A stretch of 6,701 nucleotides of DNA from Comamonadaceae bacterium (GTDB lineage: Bacteria; Pseudomonadota; Gammaproteobacteria; Burkholderiales; Burkholderiaceae_C): contig JAJTBK010000180.1 of assembly GCA_021286965.1 (NCBI GenBank), forward strand, positions 1 to 6,701, read 5' to 3'. Of this stretch, positions 1-5,872 are shown in pieces (the first letter of the stretch is position 1; each line of letters starts with the position of its first letter). The notes below the pieces were generated by a model. The model did not search any database. It was not told the origin of the DNA and saw nothing but the letters and a program-made list of their open reading frames with translations. A program made the position numbers and the translations under genes.

Positions 1-789
1 TTGATGGGTTTTTATAGGAAGCCAGCGCCCCAGTGCTGCGGTGATGGCGCCGGGGCCGGGCAGGTCAAACGCGGCGCGCACGGCTGGGTGCTGCTGCAGC
101 TCGGCGGCGCAGCGGTGCACCAGGGAGTCGTCGCGTTCCAGAGCCATGCCGGGGGGCTGGTAATGCGCCACGATGCGCCCGGGTGCAGGTGCGAGCACCA
201 GCACGTCGTCGGCCAGGCGCACGGCTTCCATCAGGTCGTGGGTGATGAGCAGCACCGCCAGGCCGGCCTGCGCCTGGCGTTCGAGTAGCAGTTGGTGCAG
301 CTGGTAGCGCAGGCCGATGTCCAGGGCGGCAAAGGGCTCGTCGAGCAGCAGCAGCGCCGGGTTGAGCACCAGCGCCCGCGCCAGGGCGCAGCGGCTTTGC
401 ATCCCGCCCGAGAGCTCGGCTGGGTACTGCGCCAGCGCCGCCTCGGGCAGGCCCAGGGCCAGCGCCATGGCGCGCGCCTGGGTCTGGCGCGGCGCGCGTG
501 CCAGGCCGCGTGCCTTCAGGCCCAGGGCGATGTTGTCCAGCGCCGTCAGCCAGGGCAGCAGGCGCGGTTGCTGGAACATGATGGCCGCTGGCTGCAGCCC
601 GGGATGGATCTGCCCCTGCTGCACGTCCAGCAACGCGGCGCACAGGTGCAGCAGCGTGGTCTTGCCGCAGCCCGAGGGACCGACCAGGGCCAGGGTGCGG
701 CCGGCGTGCAGCGTGAGGTCGATGCCGTCGAGCACCAGCGTCGGGCCGTAGCGGTGGCTCAGGGCCTGTACTTGCAGTGCCGCCGTCAT
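1..789 (-). CDS. ABC transporter ATP-binding protein, NitT/TauT/SsuB-type (3' end outside window)
   Basis: This is the cytoplasmic ATPase that powers the importer encoded just upstream. The window holds 263 codons from ATG at 789, and the frame is still open at base 1. Family members are roughly 250-270 residues, so only a few C-terminal residues are probably missing. All ABC motifs are visible: Walker A GPSGCGKTT (37-45), Q-loop region FQQPRLLPW (72-80), signature LSGGMQSR (126-133), Walker B LLLLDEP (146-152), D-loop AALD (154-157) and H-loop ITHD (182-185). The start ATG overlaps the permease stop as ATGA, and a GAGG lies 7 nt upstream of it inside the permease gene, which indicates translational coupling. 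The family (nitrate, sulfonate, taurine, bicarbonate, pyrimidine importers) is clear; the ligand is not. The last codons (bases 1-21) are A/T-richer than the rest, as often seen near a gene end. Confidence 0.93.
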   Translation of the reverse strand, partial: MTAALQVQALSHRYGPTLVLDGIDLTLHAGRTLALVGPSGCGKTTLLHLCAALLDVQQGQIHPGLQPAAIMFQQPRLLPWLTALDNIALGLKARGLARAPRQTQARAMALALGLPEAALAQYPAELSGGMQSRCALARALVLNPALLLLDEPFAALDIGLRYQLHQLLLERQAQAGLAVLLITHDLMEAVRLADDVLVLAPAPGRIVAHYQPPGMALERDDSLVHRCAAELQQHPAVRAAFDLPGPGAITAALGRWLPIKTHQ

Positions 790-1577
790 GTGCCGGCCTC
801 GCGCCAGCGCTCCAGGCCGCGCTTGATGGGTTCGAGCAGGCCGTATTCGAGCAGCAGCAAGCTGGCGACGACGGCGCAAATCCAGGCCAGGGAGGCGCTC
901 ATGTCCAGCTGCGAGCGGCTCACCGCCAGGGCGGCGCCCACGCCGTCGCTGCTGGCCAGCAGTTCGGCCATGACGGCCACCTTCCACGACGAGCCCAGGG
1001 CCGTGATGCTGGCCGGAAACAGGTAGGCGGCGACATGCGGCAGGTACAGATCGAACAGGCGCATCCGCCAGGGCAGGCGGTAGGCGCGCGCCATGTCCTT
1101 GAGGTGCAGATCTAGCGTGCGCGTGCCCTGCAGCGCGCCGGTAAAAACCACCGGCAGGCAGGCGACGAAGACGGTGAAGATGGGCGTGCCGTCGCCCAGG
1201 CCAAACCACAGCATGGCCAGCACCAGCCAGGCAATGGGCGGCATACCGAGAAGCAGCGTGACCCAGGGGCGGGCCATCATGGCGGCCGTCATCGACAGCC
1301 CGGCGAGCAGCCCCAGGCTGCTGCCCAGGCCCAGAGCCAGCAGCAGCCCGAGCAGGGCGCGCCGCGCCGTGATGGCCAGCTGCGGCCAGGCCGCGCCCGA
1401 CTGCAGCAGCTGCGCCAAGGTGGTGAAGGTGCCCAGCGGGTCGGGCAAGATCAGCGGCCCGTACCAGGCCGCGCCCAGCTCCCACAGGGCAATGAAAAGC
1501 AGCAGGCTGGCGATGGCGCCCCAGCCGCTCCAAAGGTAGGCGGGCAGGCGGCGCAGCCCATACCACAGCAGGTGCAT
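786..1577 (-). CDS. ABC transporter permease, NitT/TauT/SsuC-type
   Basis: This is the inner-membrane channel subunit, 263 residues, a normal length for the family. Hydrophobic segments by eye lie at about 19-38, 73-95, 106-127, 131-150, 183-207 and 228-247, giving six probable membrane helices. The cytoplasmic coupling loop that docks on the ATPase is at 161-180. It fits the EAA-G-I-LP spacing exactly but is divergent: D161-M-A replaces E-A-A, R167 sits at the conserved glycine position, and L177-x-L-P closes it. The frame extends upstream to 2255, but that part is antisense-like overlap with the binding-protein gene. I chose ATG 1577 because it lies 14 nt after that gene's stop and has GGAG 9 nt upstream, and the first helix follows naturally. 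It is presumably cotranscribed with the receptor, binding protein and ATPase. Function class is secure; substrate is unknown. Confidence 0.93.
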   Translation of the reverse strand: MHLLWYGLRRLPAYLWSGWGAIASLLLFIALWELGAAWYGPLILPDPLGTFTTLAQLLQSGAAWPQLAITARRALLGLLLALGLGSSLGLLAGLSMTAAMMARPWVTLLLGMPPIAWLVLAMLWFGLGDGTPIFTVFVACLPVVFTGALQGTRTLDLHLKDMARAYRLPWRMRLFDLYLPHVAAYLFPASITALGSSWKVAVMAELLASSDGVGAALAVSRSQLDMSASLAWICAVVASLLLLEYGLLEPIKRGLERWREAGT

Positions 1578-1591
1578 GGCAGCGTGCTCCG

Positions 1592-2653
1592 TCAGGCGCC
1601 GTAAAAGCCGGCGTCGGGCAGCTTGCCGCCGATCAGGCCGGGGCTGCGCGCTTGCAGCCGGGCGAAGAAGAACTCCAGCTCGCTGCGCGCCTGCACCGCC
1701 GGCACGGCCTGCAGCTGGCTGCGCGGCAGCGCGTCCATCACGGCCTCGGGCGTGAGCAGGTCGATATGGCGTGCCAGCATCGCGCCGCATTCCTGGGGGT
1801 GCGCCAGGCACCAGGCGGCCGATTGGGCGTAGGTCTGCTGCACGGCGGCGAGCACCTCGGGCTGGCCGCGCAGCGCGCCAATGGCGGCGATGCCCGCTTG
1901 CGGAATGCGCGCCGGGCGGTGCAGCAGGCGCCCCCATTCCTGCTGCAGGTCGAGGCTGCGATGCAGTTCGGGCGCGACCAGGCCAAGGGGGAAGGACTGG
2001 GTTTTGCGCAGCGCCAGCGATACCCCGGGCTCGGTCAGCAGCGCGTGGCGCACGCGGCGCGTGATGAGCAGCTGCATCGCCTCCATGGGCGTGGGCACGT
2101 AGCGCAGCTGCAGGTCGCGCGCCGGGTTCAGGCCCTGCTCGGTGGCCAGCAGCTGCAGCAGCAGGTCGGGCATGTCGCCGCGAAAGGGCACGGCAATTTC
2201 TTCGCCCCGGTAGTCGGCCAAGGTGGTGCGCTGCGCATCGCGCGAGACGATCCACAGCGCACCCCAGGTGGAGATGTTGAGCAGGCGCAGGCCCACGCCC
2301 CGGTTGTAGAGGTTGGCCGCCACGTTGCTGGGCATGGCCAGCACATCGGCCTTCTGGCCAATGGCCATGGCGCGCAGCTGGTCGGGATCGCGCCAGGGCT
2401 GGAAGACGGTCTGCTGCGCCACGGCGGCCAGGGCGCCGCTCTCGGCCATGTGGATCAGTGGCGCCGAGACGATGGCCGGTGGCCCCGCCAGGGTCAGGCG
2501 CGGCAGGGGCGCGGCGTGCACACGGGCGGGTGCTGGCGCCAGCAGGCTGGCCAGGCCCAGGGCGCCAGCGCCTTGCAGCAGCTGGCGGCGGGTGGCCGTG
2601 GCGGCGGTAGTGGTGGGCAATGGGGGCGTGAATGTGGGGCTGACTGGCTGCAT
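1592..2653 (-). CDS. ABC transporter periplasmic substrate-binding protein, NitT/TauT (SsuA/THI5-like), Tat-exported
   Basis: This 353-residue protein is the periplasmic ligand-binding component of the importer. It starts with a twin-arginine signal: T21-R-R-Q-L-L-Q27, a hydrophobic stretch at 28-43 and a probable cut after VHA (about 47-48), so it should be exported folded by the Tat system. The mature part has the features of the NitT/TauT/SsuA-like periplasmic-binding fold. One is the PPAIVSAPLIHMAESGAL block (58-75). Others are the segment MPSNVAANLYNRG (107-119), which usually lines the ligand cleft, and the second-lobe segment beginning GEEIAVPFRGD (150-160). Two cysteines six positions apart in the C-terminal third (WCLAHPQEC) could form a disulfide. 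ATG 2653 lies 16 nt past the receptor stop, with AAGG 6 nt upstream. The ligand could be an organic sulfur or nitrogen compound, a vitamin precursor or a metal chelate; nothing visible decides this. Confidence 0.92.
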   Translation of the reverse strand: MQPVSPTFTPPLPTTTAATATRRQLLQGAGALGLASLLAPAPARVHAAPLPRLTLAGPPAIVSAPLIHMAESGALAAVAQQTVFQPWRDPDQLRAMAIGQKADVLAMPSNVAANLYNRGVGLRLLNISTWGALWIVSRDAQRTTLADYRGEEIAVPFRGDMPDLLLQLLATEQGLNPARDLQLRYVPTPMEAMQLLITRRVRHALLTEPGVSLALRKTQSFPLGLVAPELHRSLDLQQEWGRLLHRPARIPQAGIAAIGALRGQPEVLAAVQQTYAQSAAWCLAHPQECGAMLARHIDLLTPEAVMDALPRSQLQAVPAVQARSELEFFFARLQARSPGLIGGKLPDAGFYGA

Positions 2654-2669
2654 GGCTTGCCTTGGGTGG

Positions 2670-4781
2670 TCAGAATTGGTAGCTCAGGCCCGCTGCCAGG
2701 CTGCGCCCGAGGCCGGGCAGGTAGCCCGGCATGGCGGCGCTGGCCTGGTTGCGGATGGCGTAGCTGCTGGCGTAGCGCCGGTCGGTGACGTTGTCGGCCA
2801 GCAGGTAGGCGCCCCAGGGGCCATTTTTCCACTCCAGCTTCAGGCCCAGCAGGGCGTAGCCGTCTTGCGTGCTGCCGGGGGTGTTGGCGTGGTCGATGGG
2901 GGTGGCGCCCGGTTGCCAGCGCACGTTGGGGCCAGCGCGCCAGATGCCGCTGGCGCTGGCGTGGCGCCACAGCAGCTCGGCGTTGAGCAGGTGGCGCGGC
3001 ACGCCGGCGATGCGGTTGCCGGCGTAGCGCCCGTCCTTGAAGCGAAAGTCGCTGTACGTCCAGGAGCCGCGCCAGTCCCAGGCGCCGCTGCGGCCAGAGA
3101 ACCCGGCCTCTATGCCCTGGTGGCGCGTGCCGCCGGCGTAGTTGTAGGTGCCGATCTTGATGCCGTTGGCGTCGGTGGTGCTCATGAGCTCGTCCTGCAC
3201 CTCGCTGCGGTAGTAGGTGATTTGCCACTGCGGCGCGCTCGCGCCCTGGCCCCAATGGCCCTGGCCGCCGATTTCAAAGGTGCTGGCGCGCTGCAGCTGC
3301 AGGGCTACCAGCGCTGCCTGGGCCGATGCCGGGTTGGGCGGTAGCACGCTGGCGCTGACGATCTCCCAGAACGTGGGCGCCTCCTGGCTGCGGCTTAAGC
3401 TGGTCCACCAGCGCTGGCGGGGCTGGGGCGTCCAGCTCATGCCCACCTTGGGCGTGGCAAACCCCCAGCTTTGGTTGAGCTCCTGGCCGGTGCGCTGCTC
3501 GCGCGCATCGCGCGTCTGGCGGCTGGCGCCGAGCTGGGCGTGCATGGCCCAGGCGGGCGCCCATTGCCAGTCCAGGCCCAGCTGTGCCTGCAGGTTCTGC
3601 GCCTGCAGGTCGTAGCTGCCAAAGCGCTGCAGGGCGCTGCCGTTGGCGGGGTTGTTGGCGTCGAGCGTGCGCTCCATGCGGCTGCGCGACCAGGCCAGGG
3701 CGCTGCGCCACTGCAGCGCGCCACCCACCTGGCCGCTGGCCTGCCACTGCAGGCCGCTGGTGTGGCTGTGGGTGCCAAAGTGGGTGGTCTGGTCGTTGAA
3801 GAAATCGTCGGTGCTCTGCCAGTACCAGCCCAGCTCCTGGCGCAGTGCGGCGTCGCCCCAGAGGGAGCGGTTGGCCAGGCGCAGCTGGCGTGCGGCGCGG
3901 CGCGGGTCGCGCCGGTAGACGTTGAGCAGCTGGTCTTGCAGCGTATTGCCGTCGCCGAGCACGCCCTGCGGGTTGCTGTACACGCGCTCCTTGGGCACCA
4001 CGGTGGGAATGTCAAACTGCAAATCCGTCCAGCTGAGGTAGCTGCGGTTTTCCAGCGTGCCGCTTTTCCAGCCCAGGTTGGCCTGCAGCGCGTCGCGGCG
4101 CGAGGCGCTGTGGTGGCGCCAGCCGTCGTAGCGGTCGGCGCTGGCGCTGATGCGCCCGTCCCACCCCTGGCCCGCCTGGCCCAGCGCCGCCTGCAGTGCG
4201 CGCCGGCCAAAACTGCCGTATTCGCTGCGCACGCGGGCGCGCTCGTCGGCGCCGGTGAGCGATTGGAAATCAAGCTCGCCGCCGAGCGTGGTGGCGCCGG
4301 GGGTCAGGGTGTTCGCGCCCCGGCGCACGCTCACCAGGGCGGCGTTGCGCGGTTCAAGCAGGCCGATGATGAAGGAGCCGTCGGCCTCGTTGAGCGGCAG
4401 GCCGTCTTGCAGCAGCAGCACGCCCCGATTGAGCGGGTTGCTTTGAATGCCCGAGCCCCGGATGTTCAGGCGCGGCTGGTCCGTGGCGCCAAAAAAATCC
4501 TGGATGACGATGCCCGGCTGGTAGTCGAGCGCGTCGCGCAGCGTGGCCAGGCGTGCCTCCTGCTGCGGCGTGACGAGGTTGGTGCCGCCGGGCACCTGCT
4601 CCAGGCGGGCGCGCTCGGCCTGCAGCGACGGCGCCAGGGGCGCGCCGCTGTCCCCTTCAGCGCTGATGGTGACGGCGGGCAGGCTCGCCAAGGTGGTCTG
4701 GGCCAGCACCGGCAGCGGTGACAGCGCCGCAGCGCAGGCACAGGCCATGGGAGAGCGAAGCAGGGGCAGCAGGCGATCCAT
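2670..4781 (-). CDS. TonB-dependent outer-membrane receptor, FecA-like (COG4772-type)
   Basis: This 703-residue gated beta-barrel takes up a scarce, bulky ligand across the outer membrane using TonB/ExbBD energy. The signal peptide covers about residues 1-28 (ends LPVLAQ). A likely TonB box is LPAVTIS (34-40). The plug domain follows at about 55-175, with DALDYQPGI (83-91), LNIRGSGIQ (105-113), LLQDGLPLNEADGS (123-136), SVRRGANTL (151-159) and GATTLGGELDF (162-172), all typical of the FecA-like group. The rest is barrel, ending in the expected aromatic residue (LSYQF). There is no extra N-terminal signalling domain before the plug, so it is not a FecIR-type transducer. ATG 4781 is chosen because an in-frame TAG lies eight codons upstream, although no clear Shine-Dalgarno precedes it. 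It is the first gene of the operon; a Fur-box-like site abuts the start. Ferric chelates are the usual cargo of this group, but linkage to a NitT/TauT ABC system leaves other ligands open. Confidence 0.95.
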   Translation of the reverse strand: MDRLLPLLRSPMACACAAALSPLPVLAQTTLASLPAVTISAEGDSGAPLAPSLQAERARLEQVPGGTNLVTPQQEARLATLRDALDYQPGIVIQDFFGATDQPRLNIRGSGIQSNPLNRGVLLLQDGLPLNEADGSFIIGLLEPRNAALVSVRRGANTLTPGATTLGGELDFQSLTGADERARVRSEYGSFGRRALQAALGQAGQGWDGRISASADRYDGWRHHSASRRDALQANLGWKSGTLENRSYLSWTDLQFDIPTVVPKERVYSNPQGVLGDGNTLQDQLLNVYRRDPRRAARQLRLANRSLWGDAALRQELGWYWQSTDDFFNDQTTHFGTHSHTSGLQWQASGQVGGALQWRSALAWSRSRMERTLDANNPANGSALQRFGSYDLQAQNLQAQLGLDWQWAPAWAMHAQLGASRQTRDAREQRTGQELNQSWGFATPKVGMSWTPQPRQRWWTSLSRSQEAPTFWEIVSASVLPPNPASAQAALVALQLQRASTFEIGGQGHWGQGASAPQWQITYYRSEVQDELMSTTDANGIKIGTYNYAGGTRHQGIEAGFSGRSGAWDWRGSWTYSDFRFKDGRYAGNRIAGVPRHLLNAELLWRHASASGIWRAGPNVRWQPGATPIDHANTPGSTQDGYALLGLKLEWKNGPWGAYLLADNVTDRRYASSYAIRNQASAAMPGYLPGLGRSLAAGLSYQF

Positions 4782-4788
4782 GAAAGTA

Positions 4789-4807
4789 AATGAGAGTGAT
4801 TTCTATT
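4789..4807. promoter_or_regulatory. Candidate Fur box before the TonB receptor
   Basis: The 19-mer AATGAGAGTGATTTCTATT matches the palindromic Fur-type form AATGAGAATGATTCTCATT at 15 of 19 positions (left half 8/9, centre, right half 6/9). It lies 8-26 nt upstream of the receptor start and immediately downstream of the -10-like TTTAAT, where a bound repressor would block transcription. Iron-dependent repression of a FecA-like receptor is common. The match was scored by eye and A/T-rich DNA raises the chance of coincidence. Confidence 0.4.
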
Positions 4808-4808
4808 T

Positions 4809-4814
4809 ATTAAA
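4809..4814 (-). promoter_or_regulatory. Candidate -10 element of the receptor/ABC operon
   Basis: Read on the minus strand this is TTTAAT, 5/6 to TATAAT, in the only A/T-rich patch of the window. The predicted start of transcription falls inside the Fur-box-like site. No good -35 is found at 16-18 bp (AGCTCC at 17 bp), so the promoter is weak, activator-dependent, or differently placed; CATTAT (minus strand, 4814-4819) is an alternative -10. Confidence 0.3.
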
Positions 4815-4831
4815 TAATGCCACGCAAAACA

Positions 4832-4860
4832 GGAGCTTGAAATGACTTTTATCAACCTCC
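4832..4860. repeat. Imperfect inverted repeat in the divergent intergenic region
   Basis: The arms GGAGCTTGA (4832-4840) and TCAACCTCC (4852-4860) are inverted copies with 8 of 9 positions pairing, separated by 11 bp, so the arm centres are 20 bp apart, about two helical turns. The position between the two divergent starts suits an operator for a dimeric regulator. A stem-loop in a transcript is less likely because of the long loop. The left arm overlaps an AGGAG that could serve as a ribosome-binding site for ATG 4842. Confidence 0.4.
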
Positions 4861-4868
4861 CTGCCGCC

Positions 4869-4886
4869 GGGGTGGGTGGGGTGGGG
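4869..4886 (+). other. G-quadruplex motif with single-T loops
   Basis: The plus strand reads GGGGTGGGTGGGGTGGGG: four runs of three or four G joined by single T residues. Parallel quadruplexes with one-base loops are known to be among the most stable. The motif covers the place where a -35 element would sit for the TACAAT at 4896-4901, so folding of the non-template strand, or a protein bound to it, could affect the copper-chaperone promoter. Motif presence is certain; folding in vivo is inference. Confidence 0.75.
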
Positions 4887-4895
4887 CGCTCTTCC

Positions 4896-4901
4896 TACAA
4901 T
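4896..4901 (+). promoter_or_regulatory. Candidate -10 element of the copper-chaperone gene
   Basis: TACAAT matches TATAAT at 5/6. Transcription would begin near 4908, giving a leader of about 24 nt before ATG 4932. At 17 bp spacing the -35 position reads TGGGTG, only 2/6 to TTGACA, and is part of the G-quadruplex motif, so an activator may be needed. Confidence 0.45.
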
Positions 4902-4921
4902 CGGGCGCTTGTACCCACAAC

Positions 4922-4927
4922 AGGAGG
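4922..4927 (+). promoter_or_regulatory. Shine-Dalgarno of the copper-chaperone gene
   Basis: AGGAGG is a perfect core ribosome-binding site, 4 nt before ATG 4932, which is slightly short. It supports the start that puts the signal peptide at the N-terminus. An ATG immediately after it (4928) is in another frame and has no spacer. Confidence 0.75.
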
Positions 4928-4931
4928 ATGT

Positions 4932-5432
4932 ATGCAGTTGCAATTGCGTCGTTGGCGCCAGGCCCTGGGCCTGGCCGTGGCATTGGTGGCTTCTACGGCC
5001 TGGGCGCAGAGCGCGCCGGTGGTGGTGGAAGGGGCTTGGGCACGGGCCAGCGTGCCGGGGCAAAAGGCCACGGGCGCCTTCATGCGCCTGACGGCGCGCG
5101 AGAGCGTGCAACTGGTGCGCGTGCAGTCGCCTGCCGCCGAGGTCGCCGAGGTGCACGAGATGAAGATGGAGAAGGACGTGATGAAGATGCGCGCCATCCC
5201 CGCGCTCGAATTGCCGGCGGGCCAAACCGTCGAGCTGCGTCCAGGTGGCTACCACGTCATGCTCATGGACTTGAAGGCGCCGCTGGCTGCCGGCAGCGAA
5301 GTGCCGCTCACCCTGGTGCTGCGCAATGCCCAGGGGGTGGAGACGAGCGTGCCCCTGAACCTGCCGGTGGCCCTGAAGGCGCCGGGGGCCGCTGCTGCGC
5401 CCGCACCGGCTCCGGCGCACCCGGCGCATTGA
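4932..5432 (+). CDS. pcuC: Periplasmic PCu(A)C-family copper(I) chaperone
   Basis: This 166-residue exported protein belongs to the PCu(A)C (DUF461) family. Members bind Cu(I) in the periplasm and help load the CuA or CuB site of cytochrome c oxidases. The signal peptide is clear: basic RRWR (6-9), a hydrophobic core at 11-22 and a cut after AWA (about 25). The copper site matches the family pattern H-x10-M-x21-H-x-M exactly, with H75, M86, H108 and M110. Extra methionines (M77, M79, M84) surround the first ligand. The C-terminus is an Ala/Pro-rich tail ending HPAH, which could be a spacer or add weak metal ligands. ATG 4932 is preferred for its AGGAGG and signal peptide; an in-frame ATG at 4842 with its own AGGAG would add 30 residues. 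No Sco or oxidase genes are present in the window. The gene is divergent from the TonB/ABC operon and shares its control region. The symbol follows family usage (pcuC/pccA). Confidence 0.93.
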   Translation: MQLQLRRWRQALGLAVALVASTAWAQSAPVVVEGAWARASVPGQKATGAFMRLTARESVQLVRVQSPAAEVAEVHEMKMEKDVMKMRAIPALELPAGQTVELRPGGYHVMLMDLKAPLAAGSEVPLTLVLRNAQGVETSVPLNLPVALKAPGAAAAPAPAPAHPAH

Positions 5433-5457
5433 GCCCCCGGCGCTGGCGTATCGCACC

Positions 5458-5862
5458 GTGCAGGGCCTGCACCTGACGGCTGATTTGTACGGCTGCGCCG
5501 GCGAGGCCGTGTTGCTGCTTGACGCCGCGCGCATCGCCGCGCTGTGCCACCAGGAGGTGCTGGCCTGCGGCCTGACGCCAGTGGGCGAGCGCTGGGTGAC
5601 CTTCCCGTCCTACCAGGGGCGGCCCAGCGGCGTCACCGGCACCGTGCTGCTGGCCGAATCGCACCTGGCGCTGCACACCTGGCCCGAGAGCGCCAGCGTC
5701 ACCCTGGACGTGTACGTGTGCAACTTCTCGGGCGACAACTCGGCCAAGGCGCGCACCCTGCTGGCGCGCCTGATCGCCGCCTATGCGCCGGCGCGCCAGC
5801 TGTGCCAGGAGCTGCGCCGTGGCGGCCTCGATGGCGCCGCCGCAGCCCAGGCGCTCACGTAA
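5458..5862 (+). CDS. speD: S-adenosylmethionine decarboxylase proenzyme, prokaryotic class 1B (SpeH-type)
   Basis: This enzyme decarboxylates S-adenosylmethionine, giving the aminopropyl donor for spermidine synthesis in the cytoplasm. It is a 134-residue proenzyme of the short bacterial type. The family blocks are intact: [11 protein letters not shown] (3-13), [20 protein letters not shown] (58-77) and [14 protein letters not shown] (82-95). Self-cleavage is expected between E67 and S68, turning S68 into the pyruvoyl cofactor. S68, H73 and C88 have the same spacing as the Ser63, His68 and Cys83 known from the Thermotoga enzyme. The start is GTG 5458, placing the conserved [11 protein letters not shown] motif at residue 3. 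No ATG, GTG or TTG lies further upstream in this open frame. No Shine-Dalgarno is visible in the 25-bp gap after the copper-chaperone gene, so translation may depend on coupling or be weak. No spermidine synthase (speE) is in the window. Confidence 0.94.
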   Translation: MQGLHLTADLYGCAGEAVLLLDAARIAALCHQEVLACGLTPVGERWVTFPSYQGRPSGVTGTVLLAESHLALHTWPESASVTLDVYVCNFSGDNSAKARTLLARLIAAYAPARQLCQELRRGGLDGAAAAQALT

Positions 5863-5872
5863 ACTGCCCGCC

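Noticed and set aside
1578..2255. Upstream extension of the permease frame to a 489-residue protein
   Set aside because: The extra 226 residues overlap the binding-protein gene in another frame, are Arg/Ala/Pro-rich without a domain, and ATG 1577 has a good ribosome-binding site.
1..2653. Naming the ABC genes ssuABC or tauABC
   Set aside because: The family match is general. There is no sulfonate monooxygenase or taurine dioxygenase nearby, and the TonB receptor linkage is unusual for those systems.
1652..2788. Plus-strand open frame of 378 codons opposite the binding-protein gene
   Set aside because: It is antisense to a conserved gene, is rich in Gly, Gln, His and Arg without any recognisable motif, and has no ribosome-binding site that I could defend.
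3471..4721. Plus-strand open frame of 416 codons opposite the TonB receptor gene
   Set aside because: It is antisense to a clearly conserved receptor gene, its Ala/Gly/Val/Gln-rich composition is typical of a GC-rich shadow frame, and it shows no domain.
2670..4781. FecA with FecIR-type surface signalling
   Set aside because: The plug begins soon after the signal peptide, so there is no N-terminal signalling domain, and no sigma-factor or anti-sigma gene is adjacent in the window.
5433..5457. Terminator between the copper chaperone and speD
   Set aside because: The 25-bp gap is G/C-rich but has no clear stem followed by a T-run.
4928..5476. Frame starting at the ATG directly after AGGAGG
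   Set aside because: It has no spacer from the Shine-Dalgarno, and its product lacks the signal peptide and the copper motif seen in the overlapping frame from 4932.
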